A stretch of 47,276 nucleotides of DNA, from IMG/VR virus record IMGVR_UViG_3300043418_000126, positions 1 to 47,276 of that record; one strand, written 5' to 3'. Source of the stretch: a virus. The notes under the pieces were generated by a model. It was not told where the DNA came from and searched no databases. It was given only the letters and a program-made list of their open reading frames with translations. Positions 7,266-14,131 of the stretch are shown piece by piece. A program made the translations under genes and the position numbers. Position 1 is the stretch's first letter. Each line of letters opens with the position of its first letter.

Positions 7266-7706
7266 GACAGTTAGACATAAGTCTTTGGTAGTTCTTAGAT
7301 AAGTGTACTATGCGTGAGGTGGTTTAATGAGTTTCTACCAGCAGTGTCCAAAAGAAAAACTCATGCAGGCTACTTATAGAGGATAATACAGGAATGATTA
7401 ACTACCTAGTACTGTATTATCCACCTGCATAGCTAAGTAGAGTAAAAGTAACTCGTGGGTGAGTAATCCGCTTACGTCGGAACCAAAAGACCAAGCAACA
7501 GGGGCAGTACCTGTCTTAGCTACATAAAGAGAGATGAGTGAAGCTGTGTTCGGACTCTAGATCAAAGGCAAAGGTTAGCCTCTAGTATAGCAGTAACCTT
7601 GAAAGACCCGAAGTCTCTCTTTATAGTATTAGTATATCTATAGGATATACAGTTGATTACTCTTTTAAGAAAGAGTCTGTTTAATCAGACAGAGATAAAA
7701 CTGATT
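7266..7706 (+). ncRNA. Structured non-coding RNA with pseudoknot
   Basis: No CDS is seen. Stems: ATGAGTTT/AAACTCAT (7327-7334 with 7357-7364); GGATAATACAG/CTGTATTATCC (7381-7391 with 7412-7422, perfect 11 bp). ATGCAGG/CCTGCAT (7363-7369 with 7424-7430) is interleaved with CTACTTA/TAAGTAG (7370-7376 with 7434-7440), which makes a pseudoknot. Further stems are AAAGAGAGA/TCTCTCTTT (7526-7534 with 7614-7622) and AAGGTTA/TAACCTT (7571-7577 with 7594-7600). It is transcribed with the tRNA-like genes. I could not match it to tmRNA, RNase P or group I/II introns. Confidence 0.5.
7431..7524 (+). tRNA. Degenerate tRNA-like element (E)
   Basis: The spacing follows tRNA rules: AGCTAAG (7431-7437) pairs with CTTAGCT (7515-7521); two bases TA; D arm GAGT/ACTC with a 7-nt loop (7440-7454); T-arm position ACAGG/CCTGT with a 7-nt loop (7498-7514) directly before the acceptor strand. 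The T loop is GGCAGTA, lacking TTC, and the D loop lacks GG. The anticodon region again has room for a 28-nt loop. It overlaps one strand of the pseudoknot, so the two folds compete. Probably a decayed tRNA, or a mimic. Confidence 0.4.
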
Positions 7707-7822
7707 TGTATGGTTTGCCGAGTGGGACTCGGGTGAGACTCAGTATGACTATCTATGATTGAGTGCACTCATGATTAGAAAAAGCAATACACAGTAATAG
7801 GGTTCGATGCCCTTCCATATAT
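7707..7822 (+). tRNA. tRNA-like gene with oversized interior (D)
   Basis: TGTATGG (7707-7713) pairs with CCATATA (7815-7821), including one G-U. The T arm AGGG/CCCT with loop TTCGATG precedes it; a D-arm-like TGCCGAGTGGGACTC follows the 5' strand. At 116 nt it is about 30-40 nt too long. ACTCA/TGAGT (7738-7742 with 7759-7763) forms a stem with a 17-nt loop in the anticodon position, followed by the palindrome GAGTGCACTC. It ends 4 nt before the canonical tRNA(CAU). No anticodon is assigned. Confidence 0.45.
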
Positions 7823-7825
7823 CTT

Positions 7826-7899
7826 GGACTTGTAGCTCACTTGGTTAGAGCAACTGACTCATAATCAGTAGGTAATAGGTTCGATCCCTATCTGGTCCA
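7826..7899 (+). tRNA. tRNA with CAU anticodon (Met or Ile2)
   Basis: A canonical 74-nt cloverleaf: acceptor GGACTTG/CTGGTCC with one mismatch, D arm GCTC/GAGC with GG in the loop, anticodon stem ACTGA/TCAGT with loop CTCATAA, 5-nt variable loop, T arm ATAGG/CCTAT with loop TTCGATC, discriminator A. CCA is not encoded. CAU serves Met, or Ile if C34 becomes lysidine; the sequence alone does not decide. It is the only fully regular tRNA in the window. Confidence 0.93.
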
Positions 7900-7900
7900 C

Positions 7901-8037
7901 AATAGTAACTTCAAGATACAAGCTAGTCGTTGTAAAACGCTTGTAAAACGAGAGATAATAAACATAGTTTGCTTATGGCCACGAGATGCGTCAACTGAGC
8001 CATGAACGCTAATTGCATACTTGAACTCTCAACTATT
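7901..8037 (+). ncRNA. Structured RNA tail of tRNA operon
   Basis: AATAGT (7901-7906) pairs with ACTATT (8032-8037), and TTCAAG (7910-7915) with CTTGAA (8020-8025), closing a domain of about 135 nt. Inside are ACAAGC/GCTTGT and an interleaved pair ATGGC/GCCAT with GCGT/ACGC (about 7975-8008), a possible H-type pseudoknot. No T arm is present, so it is not a tRNA. It ends directly before the terminator. Confidence 0.45.
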
Positions 8038-8042
8038 ACTCA

Positions 8043-8070
8043 ACCTGTATAAATCATACAGGTTTTTTTT
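8043..8070 (+). terminator. Rho-independent terminator of RNA operon
   Basis: ACCTGTAT and ATACAGGT form a perfect 8-bp stem with a 5-nt loop, followed by eight T. It ends the transcript that begins at the promoter at 7102-7133, giving a predicted primary RNA of about 0.93 kb. Confidence 0.9.
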
Positions 8071-8077
8071 GTTTATT

Positions 8078-8085
8078 TCTCACAC
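8078..8085 (+). promoter_or_regulatory. TCTCACAC leader motif
   Basis: Second copy of TCTCACAC immediately after a terminator (8043-8070) and 17 nt before the next start codon. It is part of the recurring terminator, octamer, first-gene arrangement seen at 4050 and 17602. Confidence 0.4.
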
Positions 8086-8101
8086 TTTAACAGTTTAAAC
8101 T

Positions 8102-8296
8102 ATGGCTGAAGTAAAACCCAGAAACCCATTTGGGATCTCGTACAATCAATGGATAGCCCGATTGAACGAAGAGATCGTAAAAGATCAAACAAAGTTGGCA
8201 GCAAAAAAGGATCACATCCCACTGTCACAAATCAACTCTCACTCACAATTAAAACTTAACAGAAAACATGTCAGAGAAAGTATTACGTCGAAATAG
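8102..8296 (+). CDS. Small hypothetical basic protein
   Basis: 64 residues, Lys/Asn-rich and soluble; MAEVKPRNPFGISYNQWIAR at the N-terminus is its most distinctive part. First gene after the RNA operon terminator. Its end overlaps the next gene by 29 nt in another frame. No family was recognised. Confidence 0.6.
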   Translation: MAEVKPRNPFGISYNQWIARLNEEIVKDQTKLAAKKDHIPLSQINSHSQLKLNRKHVRESITSK

Positions 8297-8663
8297 TCCA
8301 AAGTACAGCTTATTAGTATACATTGCTTTAACTGGTATGATGACAAACTTCATTGAAGAACATGTCATCCCAGATAAGTCAATGAACAAGCAAAAAATTA
8401 AGCTTTTGACTAGCCAGTTGCACACAGAGTTACTAAAAGTTGTTGATAACTTCTTCTTGAGAATTAAAAACGATGATGACTATGACAAGTTGGAGATAAC
8501 TGAGCAGTTTCATATAGCTACTATTGCTATGGAACACTTCTTTAGATTATCATTGCAGATAGAAGACTTAGATGATATGAAGAAGCAAGGCTTGGTTACG
8601 CAACTTAACATCTTACTTGTATCTTATGGCTTAGAAACTATTGAAATCCCAGTTGGTATATGA
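8268..8663 (+). CDS. Hypothetical alpha-helical protein
   Basis: 131 residues starting MSEKVLRRNSPKY behind the A-rich leader AACAGAAAAC. It is helical with alternating charged and hydrophobic residues and no membrane helix. Its stop overlaps the phosphoesterase start by 4 nt, so the two are co-translated. Function unknown. Confidence 0.65.
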   Translation: MSEKVLRRNSPKYSLLVYIALTGMMTNFIEEHVIPDKSMNKQKIKLLTSQLHTELLKVVDNFFLRIKNDDDYDKLEITEQFHIATIAMEHFFRLSLQIEDLDDMKKQGLVTQLNILLVSYGLETIEIPVGI

Positions 8664-9325
8664 AAAAACTAAAGCTTTTAAACTCAGTAGATAGTAAAGT
8701 ATACTTTACTTCTGATACTCATTATGGTCATAAGAACATATGTAAAGGTGTAACATCGTGGCAAGATGCAAATGACTCAACAAGAGACTATAATACACTA
8801 GAAGCCATGAATAAAGACCTTGTGACAGGTATTAACTTAATGGTAAAACGACAAGATATACTTATTCATCTTGGAGACTGGTCTTTTGGCGGCTTTGAAA
8901 ACATCAGAAAGTTTAGAGAGCAGATATATTGTGAAAATATACATCTTGTTCTTGGTAATCATGATCATCATATTGAGAACAATCGTGAGGATATACAAGA
9001 TATCTTTGCTTCTGTTAGTGATATGCTTGAGATTGAGATAAACTATGTTGCTGGTGGTCAAGTAACTGCAAGCTATATGATTCAAGCATGTCATTATCCA
9101 ATGATGTCTTGGAAAGATATGAACAAAGGAGCTATGCATCTTCATGGACATGTTCATTTAGCAGGAATTAATAGACATGCTGGTAAAGGACGTATTATGG
9201 ACGTTGGTGTTGATGCAAATAGTATGCTTCCTGTTGCGTTTAGATCTATTGCTATGATGTTAAAAGACAAAGAACCTGTATCATCATTACCTTTTCCAGA
9301 TCATCACTCAAAAAACACACGATGA
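8660..9325 (+). CDS. Calcineurin-like metallophosphoesterase
   Basis: 221 residues, soluble. The metal-binding motifs are in order: SDTHYGH (18-24), HLGDWSFGG (about 70-78), GNHDHH (about 99-104), ACHYPM (about 143-148) and HGHVHLAG (about 162-169). These are the D-x-H, GD, GNHD/H, H and GHxH signatures of the family, which hydrolyses phosphomono- or diesters with two metal ions. Similar single-domain phage enzymes are common; the substrate here is unknown. All catalytic motifs are intact, unlike the second enzyme at 10741. Confidence 0.9.
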   Translation: MKKLKLLNSVDSKVYFTSDTHYGHKNICKGVTSWQDANDSTRDYNTLEAMNKDLVTGINLMVKRQDILIHLGDWSFGGFENIRKFREQIYCENIHLVLGNHDHHIENNREDIQDIFASVSDMLEIEINYVAGGQVTASYMIQACHYPMMSWKDMNKGAMHLHGHVHLAGINRHAGKGRIMDVGVDANSMLPVAFRSIAMMLKDKEPVSSLPFPDHHSKNTR

Positions 9326-9561
9326 AAGAGATAGTAAAATTATTTGCGATTATTACACTTATATGTGCTCCAGTATTCTGGGTAGCAAAATGTGCTGCAA
9401 CACCAGACGTTCAGTATAAGTATGATATATATGTAACAGGTGGAGGAACTTATCATACAAACTCGTTTAGATTGTACGGTAGAAGTATTATCTTTGACAC
9501 TGATACTAAGAGAGTTATAGTTAGCGGTGACTATGTCATCATATCAAAACTTGATGAGTAA
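9322..9561 (+). CDS. Small exported or membrane protein
   Basis: 79 residues. Residues about 6-20 are hydrophobic (LFAIITLICAPVFWV) and followed by KCAATPDVQ, so either a signal anchor or a weak lipobox-type site is possible. The remainder is a short beta-rich domain. It overlaps the phosphoesterase stop as ATGA and is followed by a terminator. Confidence 0.6.
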   Translation: MKEIVKLFAIITLICAPVFWVAKCAATPDVQYKYDIYVTGGGTYHTNSFRLYGRSIIFDTDTKRVIVSGDYVIISKLDE

Positions 9562-9563
9562 CA

Positions 9564-9593
9564 GAGCTAGTCACAAAGACTAGTTCTTTTTTT
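9564..9593 (+). terminator. Rho-independent terminator
   Basis: GAGCTAGTC (9564-9572) pairs with GACTAGTTC (9578-9586) over 9 bp including one G-T, with a 5-nt loop, followed by seven T. It closes the run containing the intact phosphoesterase. Confidence 0.88.
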
Positions 9594-9612
9594 AATCTTT
9601 AAAAACCCTGTT

Positions 9613-10011
9613 ATGGAAAACCTATTACCTGTTGTTGGTCGTGTATTATCACTATGCTTAGTGATATATACAGCTAGTGCTTTAGTTATAACTATTGCAT
9701 TTTGGGACATGTTTAAAAGCTTACCAAAAACGTATGCTGCTCTAAGAGATGGTCAGTATACTTTACAAGAAAACTTCAATGGTACAAGATACTTTATGAA
9801 GAAAGAAACCCATCTTAGATGGTGGCAGAGATGGGGCGGTACAGATACTATTATTATCTTTGATGACAATGCTGTAAAGTTACTTGGAGCAGATCTATAT
9901 CTCCACGGTTACCCACTAGTTTTTTTTCATCCTTATTATACATATTGGAGAATCCGTTATGACCGTTTAATCAAACATAAAGAAGATGAGTGGAATAAAG
10001 TACAACCGTAG
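9613..10011 (+). CDS. Membrane-anchored hypothetical protein
   Basis: 132 residues. One strong hydrophobic helix (about 6-30, LSLCLVIYTASALVITIAFW) is followed by a soluble region with many aromatic residues (RWWQRWGGTDTIIIFDD). First gene after the terminator at 9564-9593. No family was recognised. Confidence 0.65.
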   Translation: MENLLPVVGRVLSLCLVIYTASALVITIAFWDMFKSLPKTYAALRDGQYTLQENFNGTRYFMKKETHLRWWQRWGGTDTIIIFDDNAVKLLGADLYLHGYPLVFFHPYYTYWRIRYDRLIKHKEDEWNKVQP

Positions 10012-10402
10012 AGTAGTAGAGATATTACTACTATGCCTAGTTGCAATAACAATGATAAACGTTGCTATTGTACTAGCAAAGCATGCTGAAGATGGTATAA
10101 AGCAAAAGCAGATCAAGTCAGAAGAACTGTTTGATAAAGTTGATAGTTCATACTCAAAATCTGATACAGTAACACTAAATGCAACTGTTCAGATTGAACG
10201 TGGGGCAAAAGCTAATGAACATCTATTAGAACTTATTGGTAAGTATGAGTTAGCTCTTGAGCAGTTAAGAACGCATGACTTTGAGGCATATAAGTATTTT
10301 GTTAAGTCAGCCCAGTTCAAAGAGAACTATAATGAGTTAGTGGACTACGAGTTTCACGGAGAGAATAAGTATATAAAAGAAAAAGCAAACAGTTATAGAT
10401 GA
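9986..10402 (+). CDS. Membrane-anchored helical protein
   Basis: 138 residues: a hydrophobic segment at about 10-31 (VEILLLCLVAITMINVAIVL), then a charged, probably coiled-coil region. It overlaps its upstream neighbour by 26 nt; a later start at the internal Met (residue 22) would destroy the membrane segment and is less likely. The topology would fit an inner-membrane spanin-like subunit, and the next gene is a lipoprotein, but the pair is not identified. Confidence 0.6.
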   Translation: MSGIKYNRRVVEILLLCLVAITMINVAIVLAKHAEDGIKQKQIKSEELFDKVDSSYSKSDTVTLNATVQIERGAKANEHLLELIGKYELALEQLRTHDFEAYKYFVKSAQFKENYNELVDYEFHGENKYIKEKANSYR

Positions 10403-10671
10403 GAAGAATAATCGTTTATGCAATCTGTACTCTAGGAGTATTAGGTTGTGTGTATCCAAAGTATAAGATTCGTGTAGCTAGTACAACTCCTGATACAAAG
10501 GTATATACACCAATGCAAAAGAAGAAGCTAGTTCAAGACTGGCAAGAAGGCACACCTGTATTCAGTGAGTCTGAAGCACAGTATCAAGTGCGTGATTGGC
10601 AAAAAGCTAATGCTTTTGAAAGACGTGCACAAAGAGCTGCTTATATCAAAGTTAAACGCATAAAGCCATGA
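10399..10671 (+). CDS. Putative lipoprotein
   Basis: 90 residues. MRRIIVYAICTLGVLGCVYP has a signal peptide with lipobox LGVLGC and acylated Cys at position 17. The mature part is Lys/Gln-rich. It overlaps the upstream membrane protein by ATGA. A membrane protein with coiled coil followed by a small lipoprotein is the order of two-component spanins; the evidence for that function here is only this arrangement. Confidence 0.65.
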   Translation: MRRIIVYAICTLGVLGCVYPKYKIRVASTTPDTKVYTPMQKKKLVQDWQEGTPVFSESEAQYQVRDWQKANAFERRAQRAAYIKVKRIKP

Positions 10672-10739
10672 CAGTAGTAGTTTTTATACTTGGTATTGTC
10701 GCTGGTATGCGTATACATTCACTATTAAATAATAAATAA
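10668..10739 (+). CDS. Tiny membrane peptide
   Basis: 23 residues (MTVVVFILGIVAGMRIHSLL, ending NNK), almost entirely one hydrophobic helix. Its ATG overlaps the lipoprotein stop (ATGA), and its TAA is followed by one base and the next ATG. The coupling on both sides argues that it is translated. Confidence 0.5.
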   Translation: MTVVVFILGIVAGMRIHSLLNNK

Positions 10740-10740
10740 G

Positions 10741-11489
10741 ATGAACAATTCAAAACAGAATCTCCGAGAGAGTAGGATGAAAATCTTACACCTCTCGGAT
10801 ACGTAACCCATAGTTTTCATGAAATGATGCCTGAAGATAGGTTCTTAGGCATCGATGTAGTTATACATAGCGGGGACTGTTCTAATCCAAAGAACCCTTA
10901 CACAAATGAACATGAGGTGAGACAGTTTATAGATTGGTATGCAATGGTTCCTGTACAACACAAGATTTATGTTGCTGGTAATCATGATACATCAATAGAG
11001 CGTAGACTTGTTAAAGCAAGTGACTTTGAAGATAAGGGTATTATATATCTTGAGAATGATAGTGTTACTATTAATGGTTTTAAGTTCTATGGTAGTCCGC
11101 ATACACCAACCTTTGGTGACTGGGCTTTTATGAAACAAAGAGCTAAACTTGATATAGTATGGCAAGCTATTCCAGAAGATACTGATGTGCTTATAGTTCA
11201 TGGTCCACCAAAAAGTGTTAGAGATCTTAGCTTTAATAGAGCTGGTGAGCTTGAGTTTTGTGGTTGTTCAGCGTTAATGAAACGTTGCTTAGCTTTAAAA
11301 GATAATCTAAAGCTTGTAGCCTTTGGACATATACATAATATGTCTGGTGTTGAAACTAATCAAGGCGTATCACAATACTCTATTACGCCTACTGTATTCT
11401 CTAATGCTGCTTGTGTATACGATGGTAGATTCAGACAAGGTTTAACTTCTTTTGGTAACATTATAGAACTGACTAAAAATGAGATGTAA
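10741..11489 (+). pseudogene. Split metallophosphoesterase (MPPED-like)
   Basis: An N-terminal frame starts at 10741 (MNNSKQNLRESRMKILHLSDT) and stops at 10804-10806. A second frame resumes at 10809 with HSFHEMMPEDRF and runs to 11489. Joined without the 5 bases TAACC (10804-10808), they give SDTHSFHE, the expected D-x-H motif, followed by IHSGDCSNP, VAGNHD, VHGPP and FGHIH, an otherwise complete MPPED-type enzyme of about 250 residues. A -1 slip would give DTVTH and spoil the motif. Options: inactivating 5-nt insertion, assembly error, or ribosome hop. Translation from 10824 alone would lack the first metal motif. Confidence 0.8.
10763..10799 (+). promoter_or_regulatory. Hairpin enclosing internal ATG of split gene
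   Basis: TCCGAGAG (10763-10770) pairs perfectly with CTCTCGGA (10792-10799); the 21-nt loop holds the in-frame ATG at 10777. The stem ends five bases before the premature stop at 10804, so it could influence translation there or be a coincidence. Confidence 0.45.
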
Positions 11490-11868
11490 ACATAACTCAA
11501 TGCTAAGAGAGTACTATACATCAGATATGTTTAGGTGTCGTGGTTGTAATAAAGTAATGACTGATCAAGAGATAGCAAACAATGATTTACCATATGACCC
11601 AGAATGGTGGCATATAGTACTAATGATGTTAGCAGGTATTGCACTTATTACAGGTCTTATTATTGGTATCAACAAAGCGTTCTTTAAACCTGTAACCGTT
11701 TATGGTGTTGTATTATCTCATACTGTTACTGCAAATAGACACGGAGATGCCACATACCATACGATAGCTCGTTTTGAAGATGGGTACATCCGTGACTTAT
11801 CAGGTTTAAATGATTATGTCAAACCAATAGGTGCTACTGTTACACGTGAATACTACGAACTAAAATAA
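11479..11868 (+). CDS. Zinc-ribbon membrane protein
   Basis: 129 residues. N-terminal C-x-H and CRGC (Cys at 3, 19 and 22, His at 5) look like a small zinc site; a transmembrane helix follows at about 46-66 (VLMMLAGIALITGLIIGI). The C-terminal domain is beta-rich and probably outside the cytoplasm. It overlaps the phosphoesterase end by 11 nt. Confidence 0.65.
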   Translation: MRCKHNSMLREYYTSDMFRCRGCNKVMTDQEIANNDLPYDPEWWHIVLMMLAGIALITGLIIGINKAFFKPVTVYGVVLSHTVTANRHGDATYHTIARFEDGYIRDLSGLNDYVKPIGATVTREYYELK

Positions 11869-11875
11869 AAACAGC

Positions 11876-12283
11876 ATGGAAAGAGAATTTGTAACATACG
11901 AGCAAGCATTAGCCTTAAAGTATTTAGGGTTTGATGAAAGATGTATAGGCAGATATTGTATAGTAACCGAATGGGAAGAACCAACAGGGGAAATATTACT
12001 ACAATTTATAGATTGTGAGTTGTCAGAAAAAACTCTTGTCAAAGCACCACTTAAACAACAAATATTTAGATTCTTTCGGGAGAAGTATGATATATACGTT
12101 GAAATTGGTCACGGACCAAGAATAGAATTCTACTATAATATCTATAAAGATGCTCAAAGAATATCAGAATATGGTCATTATGCTACCTACGAAGAAGCAG
12201 AGAATGCTTGTATAGATAAACTTATAGAAATAGTTAAAGAGCAGAAAAAGATTGATCTAATCGCAGAGATTAGTGGATGGTAA
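11876..12283 (+). CDS. Conserved phage hypothetical protein
   Basis: 135 residues. The arrangement ALKYLGFDERC, LLQFIDCELSEKTLVKAPLK, QQIFRFFREKYDIY and ATYEEAENACIDKLIEIVKE is one I recognise as common among Bacteroidota phages and their hosts; its biochemical role is unknown. Soluble, no catalytic motif. It sits in a run of short genes. Confidence 0.75.
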   Translation: MEREFVTYEQALALKYLGFDERCIGRYCIVTEWEEPTGEILLQFIDCELSEKTLVKAPLKQQIFRFFREKYDIYVEIGHGPRIEFYYNIYKDAQRISEYGHYATYEEAENACIDKLIEIVKEQKKIDLIAEISGW

Positions 12284-12298
12284 AACTTAAACAATAAG

Positions 12299-12505
12299 AT
12301 GATGACTGAAAATGAAGTATATAGTGCTATAGAAAACACTATCATAAAATGGGTTCTTGATGGTACTAAAACTGCAGGTTCTCTAACAAGAGAGATAATG
12401 CCAATCGTAAAAAAGTATAAACCAACTCCTTATCAAGAACACCGTAAACTCAAAGACGAGTGGGGTAATACTGACTGGCGGGATACAGGTGAAATGGGAG
12501 GCTAA
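12299..12505 (+). CDS. Small hypothetical protein
   Basis: 68 residues, soluble; start at the first of two adjacent ATG codons (12299 or 12302), behind the leader AAACAATAAG. Helical N-terminus and hydrophilic C-terminus. Not recognised. Confidence 0.6.
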   Translation: MMTENEVYSAIENTIIKWVLDGTKTAGSLTREIMPIVKKYKPTPYQEHRKLKDEWGNTDWRDTGEMGG

Positions 12506-12516
12506 ACAACAAAAAG

Positions 12517-12930
12517 ATGTCAAATAAAGAACAAGATGAGTTATTAGATTATCCATATCCAGAAAAACTATTAGATAGTGATGGATACCCAACAGAAGAA
12601 GCTTTAGATTATATTAAGAACTGGAGCTGTGGTTTTGTTAACGGTACTTATGTCTTAGGTAAGTATTACAAGAATCTTGACTTTACAGACCTTATTGAGT
12701 ATATCCGATCTATATGGTATTATGACGATGGTATTGTTTATAAGCATGGTCTTTTAGAGATCCATACACTAGGTTGGTCTGGTAATGAGGATATTATTCA
12801 AGAACTACGTAACACTACTATGTGGCAGTTTAGACATAAAGCTACACAAACAGGAGGTCACTACTACTTTCGTTTGAATAATAAGAGTAGATATACTTGG
12901 GCAGTAAAGAGAGTTAAAGCACTTTGGTAA
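12517..12930 (+). CDS. Conserved hypothetical protein
   Basis: 137 residues with an acidic N-terminus, then YPTEEALDYIKNWS, and a Trp/Tyr-rich middle (IRSIWYYDDGIVYKHGLLEI, then TLGWSGNEDIIQEL). Such LGWSGNE...I segments recur in phage-encoded proteins of unknown function. Its stop overlaps the next ATG as TAATG. Confidence 0.7.
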   Translation: MSNKEQDELLDYPYPEKLLDSDGYPTEEALDYIKNWSCGFVNGTYVLGKYYKNLDFTDLIEYIRSIWYYDDGIVYKHGLLEIHTLGWSGNEDIIQELRNTTMWQFRHKATQTGGHYYFRLNNKSRYTWAVKRVKALW

Positions 12931-13196
12931 TGGAATCACCTTATTTAATGTTAATCCTTGCTATACTATTAGCAGGATGGTGTTTGCCAGTACCTCCAGG
13001 AATCTTTGGAGCTTTATTAGACTACTATGTTTTTGGTGGTAAAGAAGAGGAGCAAAGAAAACAAAGAATCTTTGAACTACTACAAAAACTTGAAGATGCT
13101 GGTACTGATATCCATACTGAGATTAAAAAAGCCAGAAAGGGTGAGAGTAAACACATCACCGTAAATAATGTTCCACGTAAAAAACAAGAAAAATGA
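12930..13196 (+). CDS. Small membrane protein with charged tail
   Basis: 88 residues from the ATG in TAATG; an in-frame TTG 6 nt earlier is less likely. A hydrophobic segment at about 6-24 (LMLILAILLAGWCLPVPPGI) is followed by a Lys/Glu-rich helix and a basic tail. Overlaps the next gene by ATGA. Confidence 0.6.
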   Translation: MESPYLMLILAILLAGWCLPVPPGIFGALLDYYVFGGKEEEQRKQRIFELLQKLEDAGTDIHTEIKKARKGESKHITVNNVPRKKQEK

Positions 13197-13603
13197 GAGA
13201 ACAACTAAAAGCCTTGCTTAAGATAGCAGAAGAGATACGTACTGAAATACGAAAGTATGACACAGAAGATAATCCTTTACCTACGTCCTCTATTCATATT
13301 GGTAATGTTAAAATATATCGTGATGACAACTCGTGGTTCAATAGTTTTCATCCGCTTTATACTATTTACTTTCGTACAGGTACTAAAAGTAAAGCTGAAA
13401 TAGTAGTAGAGCACACTGTATATGGACCAGAAGTTGAAGTTTACCATTACTTCTATTTTAACAAACCTCGAATAGACAAGATGGTTGCAGATAACCTAAA
13501 TGTTGTAGAGGAGCTTAAAAAAGAGCTTGAGAGAATAACAACTGCTGTAAAACAGGAAAGAATCGCTGAACTTGAAAAAGAGTTGTCTAAACTTAAACCA
13601 TGA
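13193..13603 (+). CDS. Hypothetical protein with coiled-coil ends
   Basis: 136 residues. Heptad-like Glu/Lys-rich helices at both ends (about 1-20 and 100-135) flank a beta-rich centre (YTIYFRTGTKSKAEIVVEHT). No family was recognised. Its stop overlaps the next ATG. Confidence 0.65.
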   Translation: MREQLKALLKIAEEIRTEIRKYDTEDNPLPTSSIHIGNVKIYRDDNSWFNSFHPLYTIYFRTGTKSKAEIVVEHTVYGPEVEVYHYFYFNKPRIDKMVADNLNVVEELKKELERITTAVKQERIAELEKELSKLKP

Positions 13604-13851
13604 TGACATACGAAGAAGCACAAGAGTTATCTCTTATAGTAAAATGGAAAGTATCTACTTGTGGTCAAGGTGAAGAATGCTGGTGTAGAACTATTGTACC
13701 TATTGAACCTATTCTGTATAGCGAGTATCAAATGATTGATACAGGACAAGAGTATACAGTAGTGCGTCCAGGTGAACTTAGCAAAGAACTTGCTGAATAC
13801 CTTGTTAGATTACATAATAATAATATAGATGATGACAAAACTAGTAGTTAA
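13600..13851 (+). CDS. Small hypothetical Cys-containing protein
   Basis: 83 residues, acidic. A CGQGEECWC segment (about 21-29) gives three Cys close together, possibly a metal site. Overlaps genes on both sides (4 nt upstream, 23 nt downstream). Confidence 0.6.
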   Translation: MMTYEEAQELSLIVKWKVSTCGQGEECWCRTIVPIEPILYSEYQMIDTGQEYTVVRPGELSKELAEYLVRLHNNNIDDDKTSS

Positions 13852-14131
13852 ACTAAATATTCTGTGGAATATAATAACTAATAAGTATAAGCACTTTGTT
13901 GTACTTGATATCAGTGAAGAGCAGATGATCAATCTGTTTTCTGATAAAGACTTTGAAGTTGAAGTAATGTATCATGGACTACAACCTTATGTTGTTCAGA
14001 GAATGATTAATCAGTGCTCAACTGTAAAGGACGATATCGATATGATGTTAGATAAAGCACAGTTTGAAGCTGAAGCTGAGTTACATAACCGTAAAAAGAA
14101 GCCAGATGATATTCAAACATCAGAAGACTAA
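13829..14131 (+). CDS. Hypothetical protein
   Basis: 100 residues. The N-terminal third is mildly hydrophobic (LVVKLNILWNIITNKYKHFVV), the rest acidic and helical. It overlaps the upstream gene by 23 nt and the downstream radical SAM gene by 26 nt; a later internal start would reduce the first overlap. Confidence 0.55.
   Translation: MMTKLVVKLNILWNIITNKYKHFVVLDISEEQMINLFSDKDFEVEVMYHGLQPYVVQRMINQCSTVKDDIDMMLDKAQFEAEAELHNRKKKPDDIQTSED

Noticed and set aside
7143-8070. Phage tmRNA or RNase P RNA
   Set aside because: Pseudoknots and tRNA-like ends suggested tmRNA, but no tag frame ending in Ala-Ala codons and none of the conserved RNase P boxes could be found.
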